Assembly: GCF_041080675.1 (NCBI RefSeq)
Contig: NZ_CP163520.1
Location: 1,736,001-1,800,000 of the forward strand
DNA from: Streptomyces sp. cg36
Lineage (GTDB): Bacteria; Actinomycetota; Actinomycetes; Streptomycetales; Streptomycetaceae
DNA length: 64,000 nt
Reading direction: 5' to 3'
This document shows positions 1-7,204 of the stretch, in pieces. The number at the start of each line of letters is the position of its first letter. The stretch's first letter is position 1. The notes under the pieces were generated by a model. The model saw nothing but the letters and a program-made list of their open reading frames with translations. It did not search any database and was not told the DNA's origin. The translations under genes were made by a program, and so were the position numbers.

Positions 1-829
1 TCACCGCGTTGAACAGGGCGGTGGTGAGGAAGACGACCGTCACGCCGTGTTCGTGCAGGACCCGGCCGAGCCGGGAGAGCCGTACCAGTCCCTCCGGGTA
101 GAGCACGCACGTACCGCCGTTGAGCAGCGCGCCCCAGATCTCGAAGGTCGCCGCGTCGAAGGTGACGGGTGCGAGCTGGAGCAGCCGGCTGTGGGCGTCC
201 AGGGGCGCGAACCGGGCGCCCAGGACCAGCCGGGCGATGCCCCGGTGCCGGATGGGCACCCCCTTGGGCCTGCCGGTGGAGCCCGAGGTGAAGTTGATGT
301 ACGCGAGTTGATCACCCGTCACCTGGATGGCGGGCGCGAACGCGTACGGCGTCAACTCCGCTTCCACCGAAAGCACTTGGCAGTGGTCGAGCCGCCGGGA
401 CAACAGATCGTGACGGTCGGTCAGCACCCAGCGGCAGTCGGCGTCGGTGAACAGGGTGCGCAGCCGCTCGTCGGGCCAGCCCGCGTCGAACGGCAGATAG
501 ACCCCGCCGCACTTCAGCACCGCCAGCAGGGTGACGATCAGCTCGGGCGAGCGCGCCACGCACACCCCGACGGCCGCGCCCGGGGCGAAGCCCTCGGCGA
601 GGAGCCGCCGGGCGAGCCCGTTGGAGAGCAGATCGAGCTCGCGGTAGGTGTACGTGCGTCCGCCCTGCGCCACGGCGGGCGCGTCCGGTGCGCGCGCCAC
701 GCTCTCGGCGAAGAGCGCGGGCACGGAGGCGTCGCGCGGATACGCGTCGGCCGTGCGGTTGATCCGGCGGTGCAGGGCCAGGGCCTCGTCGGTGCCGGTG
801 AGTCGGATCCTGGTCGGTCGTTCCAGCAC
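1..829 (-). CDS. Amino acid adenylation domain, free-standing NRPS-type (partial, runs off window)
   Basis: This is the N-terminal 276 residues of an AMP-forming adenylation enzyme that activates an amino acid and loads it on a phosphopantetheine carrier. Visible motifs are the A2-like LLAVLKCGGVYLPFD (101-115), the phosphate loop TSGSTGRPKG (181-190) and the A4 region FDAATFEIW (224-232). The Asp at 225 is the residue that usually binds the alpha-amino group, so an amino acid substrate is expected. The GTG at 829 is preferred because GAGG lies 7 nt upstream; a second in-frame GTG at 835 sits too close to it. It lies 52 nt downstream of the halogenase on the same strand, the arrangement of A-domain/halogenase pairs such as SyrB1-SyrB2 and CytC1-CytC3. 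Substrate, length and any fused carrier domain lie outside the window. Confidence 0.85.
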   Translation of the reverse strand, partial: MLERPTRIRLTGTDEALALHRRINRTADAYPRDASVPALFAESVARAPDAPAVAQGGRTYTYRELDLLSNGLARRLLAEGFAPGAAVGVCVARSPELIVTLLAVLKCGGVYLPFDAGWPDERLRTLFTDADCRWVLTDRHDLLSRRLDHCQVLSVEAELTPYAFAPAIQVTGDQLAYINFTSGSTGRPKGVPIRHRGIARLVLGARFAPLDAHSRLLQLAPVTFDAATFEIWGALLNGGTCVLYPEGLVRLSRLGRVLHEHGVTVVFLTTALFNAV

Positions 830-881
830 AGCCACCCCTCGGTGCGGGTCGGCGCCGTGCGCGGCCGGGCCGCGGCGGCGG

Positions 882-1844
882 TCAGCGGTCGGCCAGGAAG
901 GGGGTGCCGTTGACGGTCCGGTCGACGAAGCGGTTGTGCCCGTGGGTGTCCTCGCCGCTGACCATGACGCAGCCGAACTTGTCGAGGCTGGCCTCGCCGC
1001 CGAACTCCTGGAGGGCGTCGGAGAACGGGTAGACCTGCACCTGGGTGGGCAGATAGCGGGCCGCGTAGCCGAGGCGCATGTCGTCGGTGAGGCCCGCGTG
1101 CGGGTGCGAGGCGTGCATCAGCGTGGACCAGAAGACGATGAACTGGCCCTGCTTGAGCACCATCGACTTGGCCTTGGACTCGTCGGGGCTCCAGTTCGGG
1201 TCCTTCTGGAGCTGGCGGTAGTCGTAGCCGAAGAAGCCGCGGCGCACTCCGGACTTCTCCAGTTTGCCGATGGAGTCCGCGTCGTACGTCATGACCTTGG
1301 ACTCGTCGTAGTTCATGGTCCGGTGCGAGCCGGGGATGAACTGGAGGCAGCCCATCTCCACGCTGGCGTCGGTGAACGCCGACCAGACGGTGATGGTGCC
1401 GCCGAACTCGGAGTCCTCGGGCCAGACGATCTGGGGGTGCTTGGAGCCCGCGACGTTGGAGAAGTTGTCGGCCTGGTGCCAGTCGGTGCCCTCGTCGCCG
1501 GGGTACTTGGGGAAGAACTCGGTGCGCCAGCAGAGCACGTCGGGCCCGAGCAGACTGGCGACCCGGTGGACGATCTCGGGGCGGGTGATGTGGCCGGCCA
1601 GGAAGTCGACGTCGAGGTGGCGGTCGTAGTTGGCGAGGTTGGTGACGCCCGAGACGGCCTTCTCCTGGCCGTAGATCGCACGCCGGGTGTTGAGCAGCTT
1701 GGGGCGCAGGGCGCGCAGGTTCTGTTCCATCTCGCCGGGCTCGTACAGGTCGAACGGGCCGATGTAGCCGTCCCGGTGGAACTGTTCGATCTCCTGGGCG
1801 CTCAGGGCGAAGTCGGTCTTCTTGGTGCCGGCCAGGTCTTCCAT
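882..1844 (-). CDS. SyrB2-like Fe(II)/2-oxoglutarate-dependent chlorinating enzyme
   Basis: This 320-residue protein is strongly similar to SyrB2 along its whole length, for example [19 protein letters not shown] (104-122). The iron facial triad is His123-Gln-Ala125 with distal His244. Ala replaces the Asp/Glu of hydroxylases, opening the site where chloride binds iron, which is the signature of aliphatic halogenases acting on carrier-bound aminoacyl groups. Arg263 sits where SyrB2 has a 2-oxoglutarate-region Arg. The ATG at 1844 follows AGAGG with 6 nt spacing. The adenylation gene follows in the same direction, so the expected substrate is the aminoacyl thioester it makes. SyrB2 and CytC3 act on Thr- and aminobutyrate-type substrates, but the exact substrate here is unknown. 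Confidence 0.93.
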   Translation of the reverse strand: MEDLAGTKKTDFALSAQEIEQFHRDGYIGPFDLYEPGEMEQNLRALRPKLLNTRRAIYGQEKAVSGVTNLANYDRHLDVDFLAGHITRPEIVHRVASLLGPDVLCWRTEFFPKYPGDEGTDWHQADNFSNVAGSKHPQIVWPEDSEFGGTITVWSAFTDASVEMGCLQFIPGSHRTMNYDESKVMTYDADSIGKLEKSGVRRGFFGYDYRQLQKDPNWSPDESKAKSMVLKQGQFIVFWSTLMHASHPHAGLTDDMRLGYAARYLPTQVQVYPFSDALQEFGGEASLDKFGCVMVSGEDTHGHNRFVDRTVNGTPFLADR

Positions 1845-2383
1845 GCATCACCTCTGTGTAATCGACACTCCGCCGTGGCGGCGGACGGGTAAATGCGTGC
1901 TGTTCCGGTCAACTCTCGCCAGTACGGGGCGAGTTGTGACCTGTGTAACACAGGAGTCCCGCCGGAAGCTCCTATTCCCCGGAGTTGCACACTTGCCCGC
2001 CGGGCGGCGGCCCCCGTGCGGGTGGGAGGCCCTGGGCGCGCCGGGGCGGCCGACCCGATCACGGGGCGGGGGCGGCCGGTCCGGGGCGGGGGCCGCCGCC
2101 GGGACCGCGCACAATCGGCCGCCGGCGCGGGGTTCCGGCATACCCGTCCATAACCGGAGATGACGGGCCCATGATGTACGCCGCGCCCGCCGGGCCGCTC
2201 GCACTCCGCTCACGGCGGGCGCCCGTACCGCCCGGACGGGCCGGGACGGGGGCGCGCGGCGGCGCCGGAACCGGGCGCGACTTGCGCCTTTCGGCCCTTG
2301 ACGCGGCATCCCGGGGTGGAGAAGACTCACGCTGATAATCCGCATCACTGACGATGCCCTCCGGGGCCCATCCGGGAGGACCC
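1845..2383. other. Divergent promoter region between halogenase and KAS III-like gene
   Basis: About 540 bases without a convincing gene separate two divergent cluster operons. It holds a perfect 15-base palindrome (1940-1954), a partial relative of it close to the halogenase start (CTGTGTAA at 1854-1861 repeats the palindrome's CTGTGTAA at 1941-1948), and an extended -10-like TGATAAT at 2333-2339 ahead of the KAS III-like gene. A 54-codon ORF from 2171 has no recognisable product and is not called. Confidence 0.5.
1940..1954. promoter_or_regulatory. Perfect palindrome CCTGTGTAACACAGG, candidate operator
   Basis: Two 7-base arms, CCTGTGT and ACACAGG, are exact inverted copies around a single central A. 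The site lies about 96 bases upstream of the halogenase start in a divergent intergenic region. Its size and symmetry suit a dimeric TetR- or GntR-type repressor, but no regulator gene is visible on this side of the cluster. Confidence 0.5.
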
Positions 2384-3427
2384 GTGCGTCTGTCCCCACC
2401 CTTATCCACGCCCCTGCGGATCTCGGCCGCGGCGCTCTGGCTCCCGGACCGGCGCGACACCACCGAGGCCGCGCTCGCGGCCGGGCGGGTCGACGAGGAG
2501 ACGGCCACCCGGCTCGGCTACCGCGAGGTCACCGTCAGCCCCGACCACGCGCCGCCGGAGATGGCCGTCCTCGCGGCCGCCGACGCGCTGGCGGCGGCGG
2601 GCTGGAGCGGCGCGGACGTCGATCTGGTGACGCACGCCTGGACCTACCACCAGGGCCACGACTTCTGGTCCCCCGCCAACTACGTGGCCCACCACATCGG
2701 GGCCTCCACCGCCACCGCCATCGGCATCCAGCAGATGTGCAACGGCGGAGCCGCCGCACTCGAAGTGGCCGCCGCCCGGATGATCGCGGACCCCGGCGTG
2801 GCACGGGCCGCCGTCACCACCGCGGACCGCTTCCTGCCGCCCGCCTTCGACCGCTGGCTCGGCGACTACGAGCTGGTCTACGGCGACGCGGGCACGGCCC
2901 TGCTCCTCGACCGCGAGCACGGCCCGTACGAGCTGCTCTCGGTCGCGACGGTCGCCCGCTCGGAGTACGAGACGATGCACCGCGGCGACGACGAGTTCAG
3001 CAGCATGCCGCGCACCCTGCCGCGGGTGGACGTACGGCGCACCAAGCGGGCGTTCGTCGCCTCGGGCGCCGAGCCCCGGTTCGCCGCGACGCTCGTGGAG
3101 GCGGTCCTGGAAGCCGTGCACACCGCGCTCACCGAGGCCGGGCTGGCCCCCGACGACCCCCGCGTGCGGTTCCTGGCGCTGCCCCGGCTGGGCGCGGGCC
3201 CGCTGGAGGAGTTCTTCCACCCGGCGGTCGAGCGGCTCGGGCTGCGCCACGCCGAGATCCTCAACCTGGGCGGCGGCACCGGCCATCTGGGCGCCGGGGA
3301 CTCCGCCGCCAACCTCGCCGTCCTCGACGCCGACAAGCGGCTCGCCGAGGGCGAGGTGGCCCTGCTGCTCAGCCTGGGCGGCGGGTTCAGCTGGTCGTGC
3401 GTGGCCGTGCGGGCGGTCGCCCGGTGA
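2384..3427 (+). CDS. KAS III-like acyltransferase A (Cys form)
   Basis: This 347-residue thiolase-fold protein of the ketoacyl-ACP synthase III family has the nucleophile in QQMCNGGAAAL at Cys119. The usual second-half His/Asn pair is replaced by GHLGAGD with His301 and Asp306, a pattern resembling CerJ-type KAS III relatives that move acyl groups to oxygen or nitrogen rather than condense them. The GTG at 2384 is chosen over the ATG at 2354 because GGGAGGA is just upstream and the product then aligns from residue 1 with its paralogue at 7205-8245 (both start MRLSPPL). It overlaps the exporter gene by four bases. The role as acyl transfer in the cluster is inferred. Confidence 0.82.
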   Translation: MRLSPPLSTPLRISAAALWLPDRRDTTEAALAAGRVDEETATRLGYREVTVSPDHAPPEMAVLAAADALAAAGWSGADVDLVTHAWTYHQGHDFWSPANYVAHHIGASTATAIGIQQMCNGGAAALEVAAARMIADPGVARAAVTTADRFLPPAFDRWLGDYELVYGDAGTALLLDREHGPYELLSVATVARSEYETMHRGDDEFSSMPRTLPRVDVRRTKRAFVASGAEPRFAATLVEAVLEAVHTALTEAGLAPDDPRVRFLALPRLGAGPLEEFFHPAVERLGLRHAEILNLGGGTGHLGAGDSAANLAVLDADKRLAEGEVALLLSLGGGFSWSCVAVRAVAR

Positions 3428-4680
3428 CGGGCCGCGGCCTCTCGGCGGCCGGGCGGCACGGACTCTCGGACCGGGGCGTGGTGGCCGTCCTGTGCACCGG
3501 GTTCTTCCTGCTCGACTTCGACCTCGTCGTCATCAACCCCGTGCTCGTCCCGGTCTCCAAGGACTTCGGCGTCGGCCTGGGCACCGTCACGTTCGCCCTC
3601 ACCGGCTATCTGGCGATGGTCGGCATCATGCAGCCGGTGCACGGGACCGTCTCGGACCGGGTGGGCCGGGTGCGGGTGCTGCGCACCGCGCTGCTCGGCC
3701 TCGGCCTCGCGGACCTGGCGGCGGCCCTCGCCCCCAACGCCGCCCTGCTGATCGCGGGCCGCGCGCTCGCGGGCGGCTTCGCCGCGGCCCTCATCCCGGT
3801 GACCGTCGCCTATGTGGGCGACCACATCCCGATGGAGCGCCGCCAGCGCACGATGGCGGCCCTGATGTCCTCCAGCGCGGTCGGCGCGGCCTCGGCGACC
3901 GTCGTCGCCGGCATCCTCGCCGATCTGCTGAACTGGCGCTCCCCCCTGCTGATCCCGGCCGTGGCGGCGCCACTGCTGTCGCTGGTGTACGCCCGCCTGC
4001 CGGAGGAGCGCCGGGTGAAGGCGGCGGCGGGCCCGAGCGTGCGCGAGCGGTTCGCGCAGGTGCTCGGCGACGGCTGGTTCCGCTTCTTCATCCCGTTCAC
4101 CTTCGTCGAGGGCGCGGCGATGATGGGCCTGTTCAACTTCTTCAACGCGGCCCTGCAGAAGCACGGTTCCAGCGTCCTGATGTCGGGCCTGGTGACCAGT
4201 GCGTACGGCGTGGCGGCCATCGGCGGCAGTGTGGTGGTGCGGGCCGTCGACGCGCGGGCGACGGGCGCCGGCATGTTCGGCTGGGGCACCGGGCTGCTCT
4301 TCGTCGGCTATCTCACGGCCGCGTTCACCCAGTCGGTGGCGGGCATCCTGGTCGCCAGCGCGCTCGCCGGACTCGCCCTGGCGGTCGGCCAGTCGGCGCT
4401 CCAGGCGTGGATCCTGGAGGCGGCGGCGCCCGAGGTGCGCGGCAGCGCCACCGCGCTCATCGCCTGCTCGGTGTTCACCGGCGCGGCCATCAGCACGGCC
4501 GCCGTCGGCCCGCTCGCGGGGCGCGGCGACTTCGGGCTGCTGTTCGGCATCGCGGCGGCGGCGACCGTGCCGGTGGCCCTCGTCGGCACCGTGGCGCGGG
4601 CCCGGTTCGCCCGCTCCGACCGGGCCATGCGGATGCCGGGGCCGCCGGTGGACCAGGAAGCGCCCCACTCGCTCAACTGA
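3424..4680 (+). CDS. MFS transporter, probable product exporter
   Basis: The 418-residue major facilitator protein has about 12 hydrophobic segments and the loop-2/3 motif region HGTVSDRVGRVRVLR typical of drug:H+ antiporters. The GTG start at 3424 overlaps the stop of the KAS III-like gene (GTGA), so the two are translationally coupled. Its place inside the cluster suggests export of, or resistance to, the cluster product. The substrate is unknown. Confidence 0.85.
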   Translation: MTGRGLSAAGRHGLSDRGVVAVLCTGFFLLDFDLVVINPVLVPVSKDFGVGLGTVTFALTGYLAMVGIMQPVHGTVSDRVGRVRVLRTALLGLGLADLAAALAPNAALLIAGRALAGGFAAALIPVTVAYVGDHIPMERRQRTMAALMSSSAVGAASATVVAGILADLLNWRSPLLIPAVAAPLLSLVYARLPEERRVKAAAGPSVRERFAQVLGDGWFRFFIPFTFVEGAAMMGLFNFFNAALQKHGSSVLMSGLVTSAYGVAAIGGSVVVRAVDARATGAGMFGWGTGLLFVGYLTAAFTQSVAGILVASALAGLALAVGQSALQAWILEAAAPEVRGSATALIACSVFTGAAISTAAVGPLAGRGDFGLLFGIAAAATVPVALVGTVARARFARSDRAMRMPGPPVDQEAPHSLN

Positions 4681-4768
4681 CCTGTCCGACAGGCCGGTCG
4701 AGCGCCGCCACCACCCCGATGTCCGTCATCCGTTGCCCGTTCAAGGTTCCACGTCCAAGGAGATGTCG

Positions 4769-5056
4769 ATGGCACTGTTCGCGGTGATAGCCAAGCGCGC
4801 CCCGGTCGGGATCAGCATCGAGGAGTTCCAGCAGAAGCTGGCCGAGGGCTTCCAGTACACCCAGGAGCTGGAGGAGAAGGGGCTGATCAAACACCGCTGG
4901 ATCCTGGTGGGCGCCTCGGCGGGGCTCAACGTCTACGACGTGGAGTCGCACGAGCAGCTGATGCAGCTGCTCTACCGCAGCCCCGCCGGGCTGCATCTGG
5001 ACTTCGAGGTGTACCCGCTGATCAGTCCGCCGAGCTACGACCCGACGGCCCGCTGA
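4769..5056 (+). CDS. Muconolactone delta-isomerase-like small protein
   Basis: The 95-residue protein resembles muconolactone isomerases (small ferredoxin-like fold, about 92-96 residues), with the matching pattern RWILVGASAGLNVYDVESHE and a tail resembling the family's intermolecular strand. The ATG at 4769 is placed 6 nt after AAGGAG; the ATG at 4763 overlaps that ribosome site. No other catechol pathway genes are nearby, so it more likely isomerises or binds a cluster intermediate than acts in muconate degradation. Its 3' end overlaps the carrier protein gene on the other strand by 35 bases. Confidence 0.7.
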   Translation: MALFAVIAKRAPVGISIEEFQQKLAEGFQYTQELEEKGLIKHRWILVGASAGLNVYDVESHEQLMQLLYRSPAGLHLDFEVYPLISPPSYDPTAR

Positions 5057-5288
5057 AGAAGACCTGGTCGATCTGGTTCAGCGAGCGGAAGTCGTCGAGG
5101 TCGAGGGTCTCGATGTCGACGGGCCGCCCGCTGAGCCGCTCGATCAGGACGATGAACTCCAAGAACCCCAGGGAGTCGATCAGCCGGCTCTCGATGAGGT
5201 CGTCCTCCGGGCCGATCCCGGCCGCCTCCGGGTGCCGCCTGCCGATCCAGGCGACGACCTCCGCGAGCCCCGCGGACCGGGCGCTCAC
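5022..5288 (-). CDS. Stand-alone acyl/peptidyl carrier protein
   Basis: The 88-residue helical protein carries the phosphopantetheine site in LIDSLGFLEF (Ser39), followed by the acidic helix region DIETLDLDDF typical of carrier proteins. The GTG at 5288 overlaps the TGA of the ligase gene (GTGA). The pairing with an amino acid:carrier protein ligase directly upstream indicates this is the ligase's partner and the tether for the flavoenzyme or KAS III-like enzymes. Confidence 0.85.
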   Translation of the reverse strand: MSARSAGLAEVVAWIGRRHPEAAGIGPEDDLIESRLIDSLGFLEFIVLIERLSGRPVDIETLDLDDFRSLNQIDQVFFSGPSGRSSAD

Positions 5289-6130
5289 CGGACTCCCCCG
5301 CCCAGCGCCGCGCCCGCCTCGGCCACGGCCTCCACCGCCGCGTCCCAGCCGCCGTGGCGCGCGTACAGGACCGACAGCCAGCGCTCCAGGCCGAACGCGG
5401 CGCAACTGGTGTGCACGGCCTGCCCGGTGTCGGCCAGGGTGATGCGGCAGCGCTCGCCGAAGAAGTTGCGGTGGACGTTGACCGAGGCGACGGCGAGGCC
5501 GTCGACCAGGAACTCGTGCTTGACCGGCGAGAGCCGCTGGAGCAGCGCCCGCTGGCCGCCCCGGTCGTAGAACGGGTCGGTGGCCGCCTCCTTGGTCATC
5601 TTCAGACCGAGCCCGCGCGCCAGCTCCAGGACGCGCTCCTCGAACCGGAGCAGGTGCTCCTGGGTGAACTCCTGCGAGCCGAGCGCCACGACCTCGCGCA
5701 TGTGGAAGCCGAGCAGCCGGCGCAGCCCCTCGTACCGCTCCTCCTTGCGGAAGCAGCGGCCCAGCACGGTCACCGTGGTGCCGTCGGGCAGCGCGCGGCC
5801 CTCGTGGTGCAGATAGACCGCGAAGCAGGCGGCGGACGGCAGACCGAAGCGCGCGGGCTCCAGCCGCTTTGGGCCGAACTCCTCCGGACGCAAGCCTTCT
5901 TGATGGTCCGTCAGGTCGAGCGTGCTGACCACCAGCGCCTGGTGCGGGAAGTTGTCGTACACGTCGAGGCGGGCGAGCGCGGCGACCGGCAGCAGCGGTG
6001 GCATGATCATGGGCGCCGCGCCGGTGTCCGTCCCCCAGCCCTCGAAGAGGGCGTCCAGCTTCCGCAGCAGGGCCGTCGCGCCCGGGGAGAGGGTCTCCAG
6101 GCCGGGGCCGTCGGCCGGGGCCGGTTTCAT
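5285..6130 (-). CDS. Class II aaRS-like amino acid:[carrier protein] ligase
   Basis: The 281-residue protein resembles the catalytic core of atypical seryl-tRNA synthetases but lacks the N-terminal tRNA-binding arm, as in amino acid:carrier protein ligases. Motif 2 is CFRKEERYEGLRRLLGFHM (126-144) and motif 3 is AFGLERW (245-251). Cys102 and Cys243 fit the family's zinc ligands. The expected reaction is ATP-dependent activation of a small amino acid and its transfer to the phosphopantetheine of the adjacent carrier protein. The gene overlaps its neighbours on both sides (ATGA at 6127-6130, GTGA at 5285-5288), forming a coupled oxidase-ligase-carrier cassette. Glycine or alanine would be the guess from known members. 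Confidence 0.85.
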   Translation of the reverse strand: MKPAPADGPGLETLSPGATALLRKLDALFEGWGTDTGAAPMIMPPLLPVAALARLDVYDNFPHQALVVSTLDLTDHQEGLRPEEFGPKRLEPARFGLPSAACFAVYLHHEGRALPDGTTVTVLGRCFRKEERYEGLRRLLGFHMREVVALGSQEFTQEHLLRFEERVLELARGLGLKMTKEAATDPFYDRGGQRALLQRLSPVKHEFLVDGLAVASVNVHRNFFGERCRITLADTGQAVHTSCAAFGLERWLSVLYARHGGWDAAVEAVAEAGAALGGGVR

Positions 6131-7128
6131 GACACGACTTCCGCGGTGGCACCGCCGACCGCCAGCCGCAGGACGTCCTGGGCGCAGCCCCAGGACAGGC
6201 CGACGGCGATGCCGCCGTGCCCGTAGTTGTGGATCACTCGGGCGGAGCCGAGCGGCTCCACTTCGAGGCGGGTCTGCGGCCGGGAGGCGCGCAGGCCGAT
6301 CTCGACGCCGGTGACCTCGGCCCCGGCGATCCGGGGCTCCACGGCGATGCAGCGCGCCAGGATCTCCTCGGTCTGCGCGGGGTCCGGGTCCATGCTCCAC
6401 ACCTCGCGCTCGGCCGTGCCGCCGCACACCAGGCGCCGCCCGTGCGGGAAGAAGCCGGTCGAGTCGGGGCCCGGGTTCTGCTCGAAGAAGAACTCCTCGA
6501 TGCCCGGGTTCTCCACGATCACGTGCTGGCCCCGGACCGGGAAGACCTTCGGGTCGTTGGCGAGCGCGCGCGCCCCCACGCCGGTGCAGTTGACCACCAG
6601 CGGCGCCTCGGCGGCGGCGGCCTCCAGGGAGGCCACCTGGCCCGTCTCGACGCTGCCCCCGGCGGCGATCACCCGGGCGGCCAGGTACTCCAGGTAGACG
6701 GGCATGTCGACGGTCGGCAGGTCGACCCGGAAGGCCACCGGGAAGCCCGCGCTGTCCGCCTCCCCGCACGGCTCGTACCCGGGCAGGTGCGCGGCCCACT
6801 CGTGGCCGCCCTCGGGGCGCCGGTTGACCAGGCGGCCCCGGGTGAGGTGCACGCCGGTGTCCGGCTGCTTGGCCAGCGCCGTGAACTCGGCCAGGCTCGC
6901 CAGGTGCCAGGGCCGGGTGATCGCCGTGGGGGCGAACTTGGCCTCGGCCTCGGCCGCGTCGGCGATCGCCGGGCCGCCGATGATGGCCCCGGCCACCGCC
7001 GAGGTCGTCTGCCGGGGCGCCCGCTCGGCGACGACCCGGACCGTGTACCCCTGCTCCGCCAGGCATACGGCCGTGGTCAGCCCGGCCACTCCGGCGCCGA
7101 TGACCAGGGCCTCGTTTCGCATCGTCAC
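6127..7128 (-). CDS. D-amino-acid oxidase family FAD-dependent oxidoreductase
   Basis: This 333-residue flavoprotein has an N-terminal dinucleotide-binding motif GAGVAGLTTAVCLAEQG (11-27) and the C-terminal NYGHGGIAVGLSWG segment characteristic of D-amino-acid oxidases. It probably oxidises an amine to an imine. Given the tight coupling with the carrier-protein ligase, an aminoacyl-carrier substrate is plausible but not proven. The GTG at 7128 is favoured by AGAGG 9-10 nt upstream; the ATG two codons later (7122) is an alternative. Confidence 0.85.
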   Translation of the reverse strand: MTMRNEALVIGAGVAGLTTAVCLAEQGYTVRVVAERAPRQTTSAVAGAIIGGPAIADAAEAEAKFAPTAITRPWHLASLAEFTALAKQPDTGVHLTRGRLVNRRPEGGHEWAAHLPGYEPCGEADSAGFPVAFRVDLPTVDMPVYLEYLAARVIAAGGSVETGQVASLEAAAAEAPLVVNCTGVGARALANDPKVFPVRGQHVIVENPGIEEFFFEQNPGPDSTGFFPHGRRLVCGGTAEREVWSMDPDPAQTEEILARCIAVEPRIAGAEVTGVEIGLRASRPQTRLEVEPLGSARVIHNYGHGGIAVGLSWGCAQDVLRLAVGGATAEVVS

Positions 7129-7148
7129 GCGACTGCACCTCTCACTGT

Positions 7149-7176
7149 GGAAGACGTTCGGAAAAGGAAGACGTTC
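7149..7176. repeat. Two direct copies of GGAAGACGTTC, 17 bases apart
   Basis: Copies at 7149-7159 and 7166-7176 lie in the short gap between the second KAS III-like gene and the oxidase gene. They could be a regulator half-site pair or a remnant of slippage. No function can be assigned. Confidence 0.4.
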
Positions 7177-7204
7177 CGCGCCCGGAAGGTGTGACGCGGA
7201 CGAT

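Noticed and set aside
538..1851. Long Arg/Pro-rich ORF on the minus strand overlapping the halogenase
   Set aside because: It is an alternative frame of the halogenase and adenylation genes with composition typical of GC-rich shadow frames and no family resemblance.
2171..2335. 54-codon ORF in the divergent cluster promoter
   Set aside because: No clear ribosome site, no family and Arg/Gly-rich composition; more likely chance.
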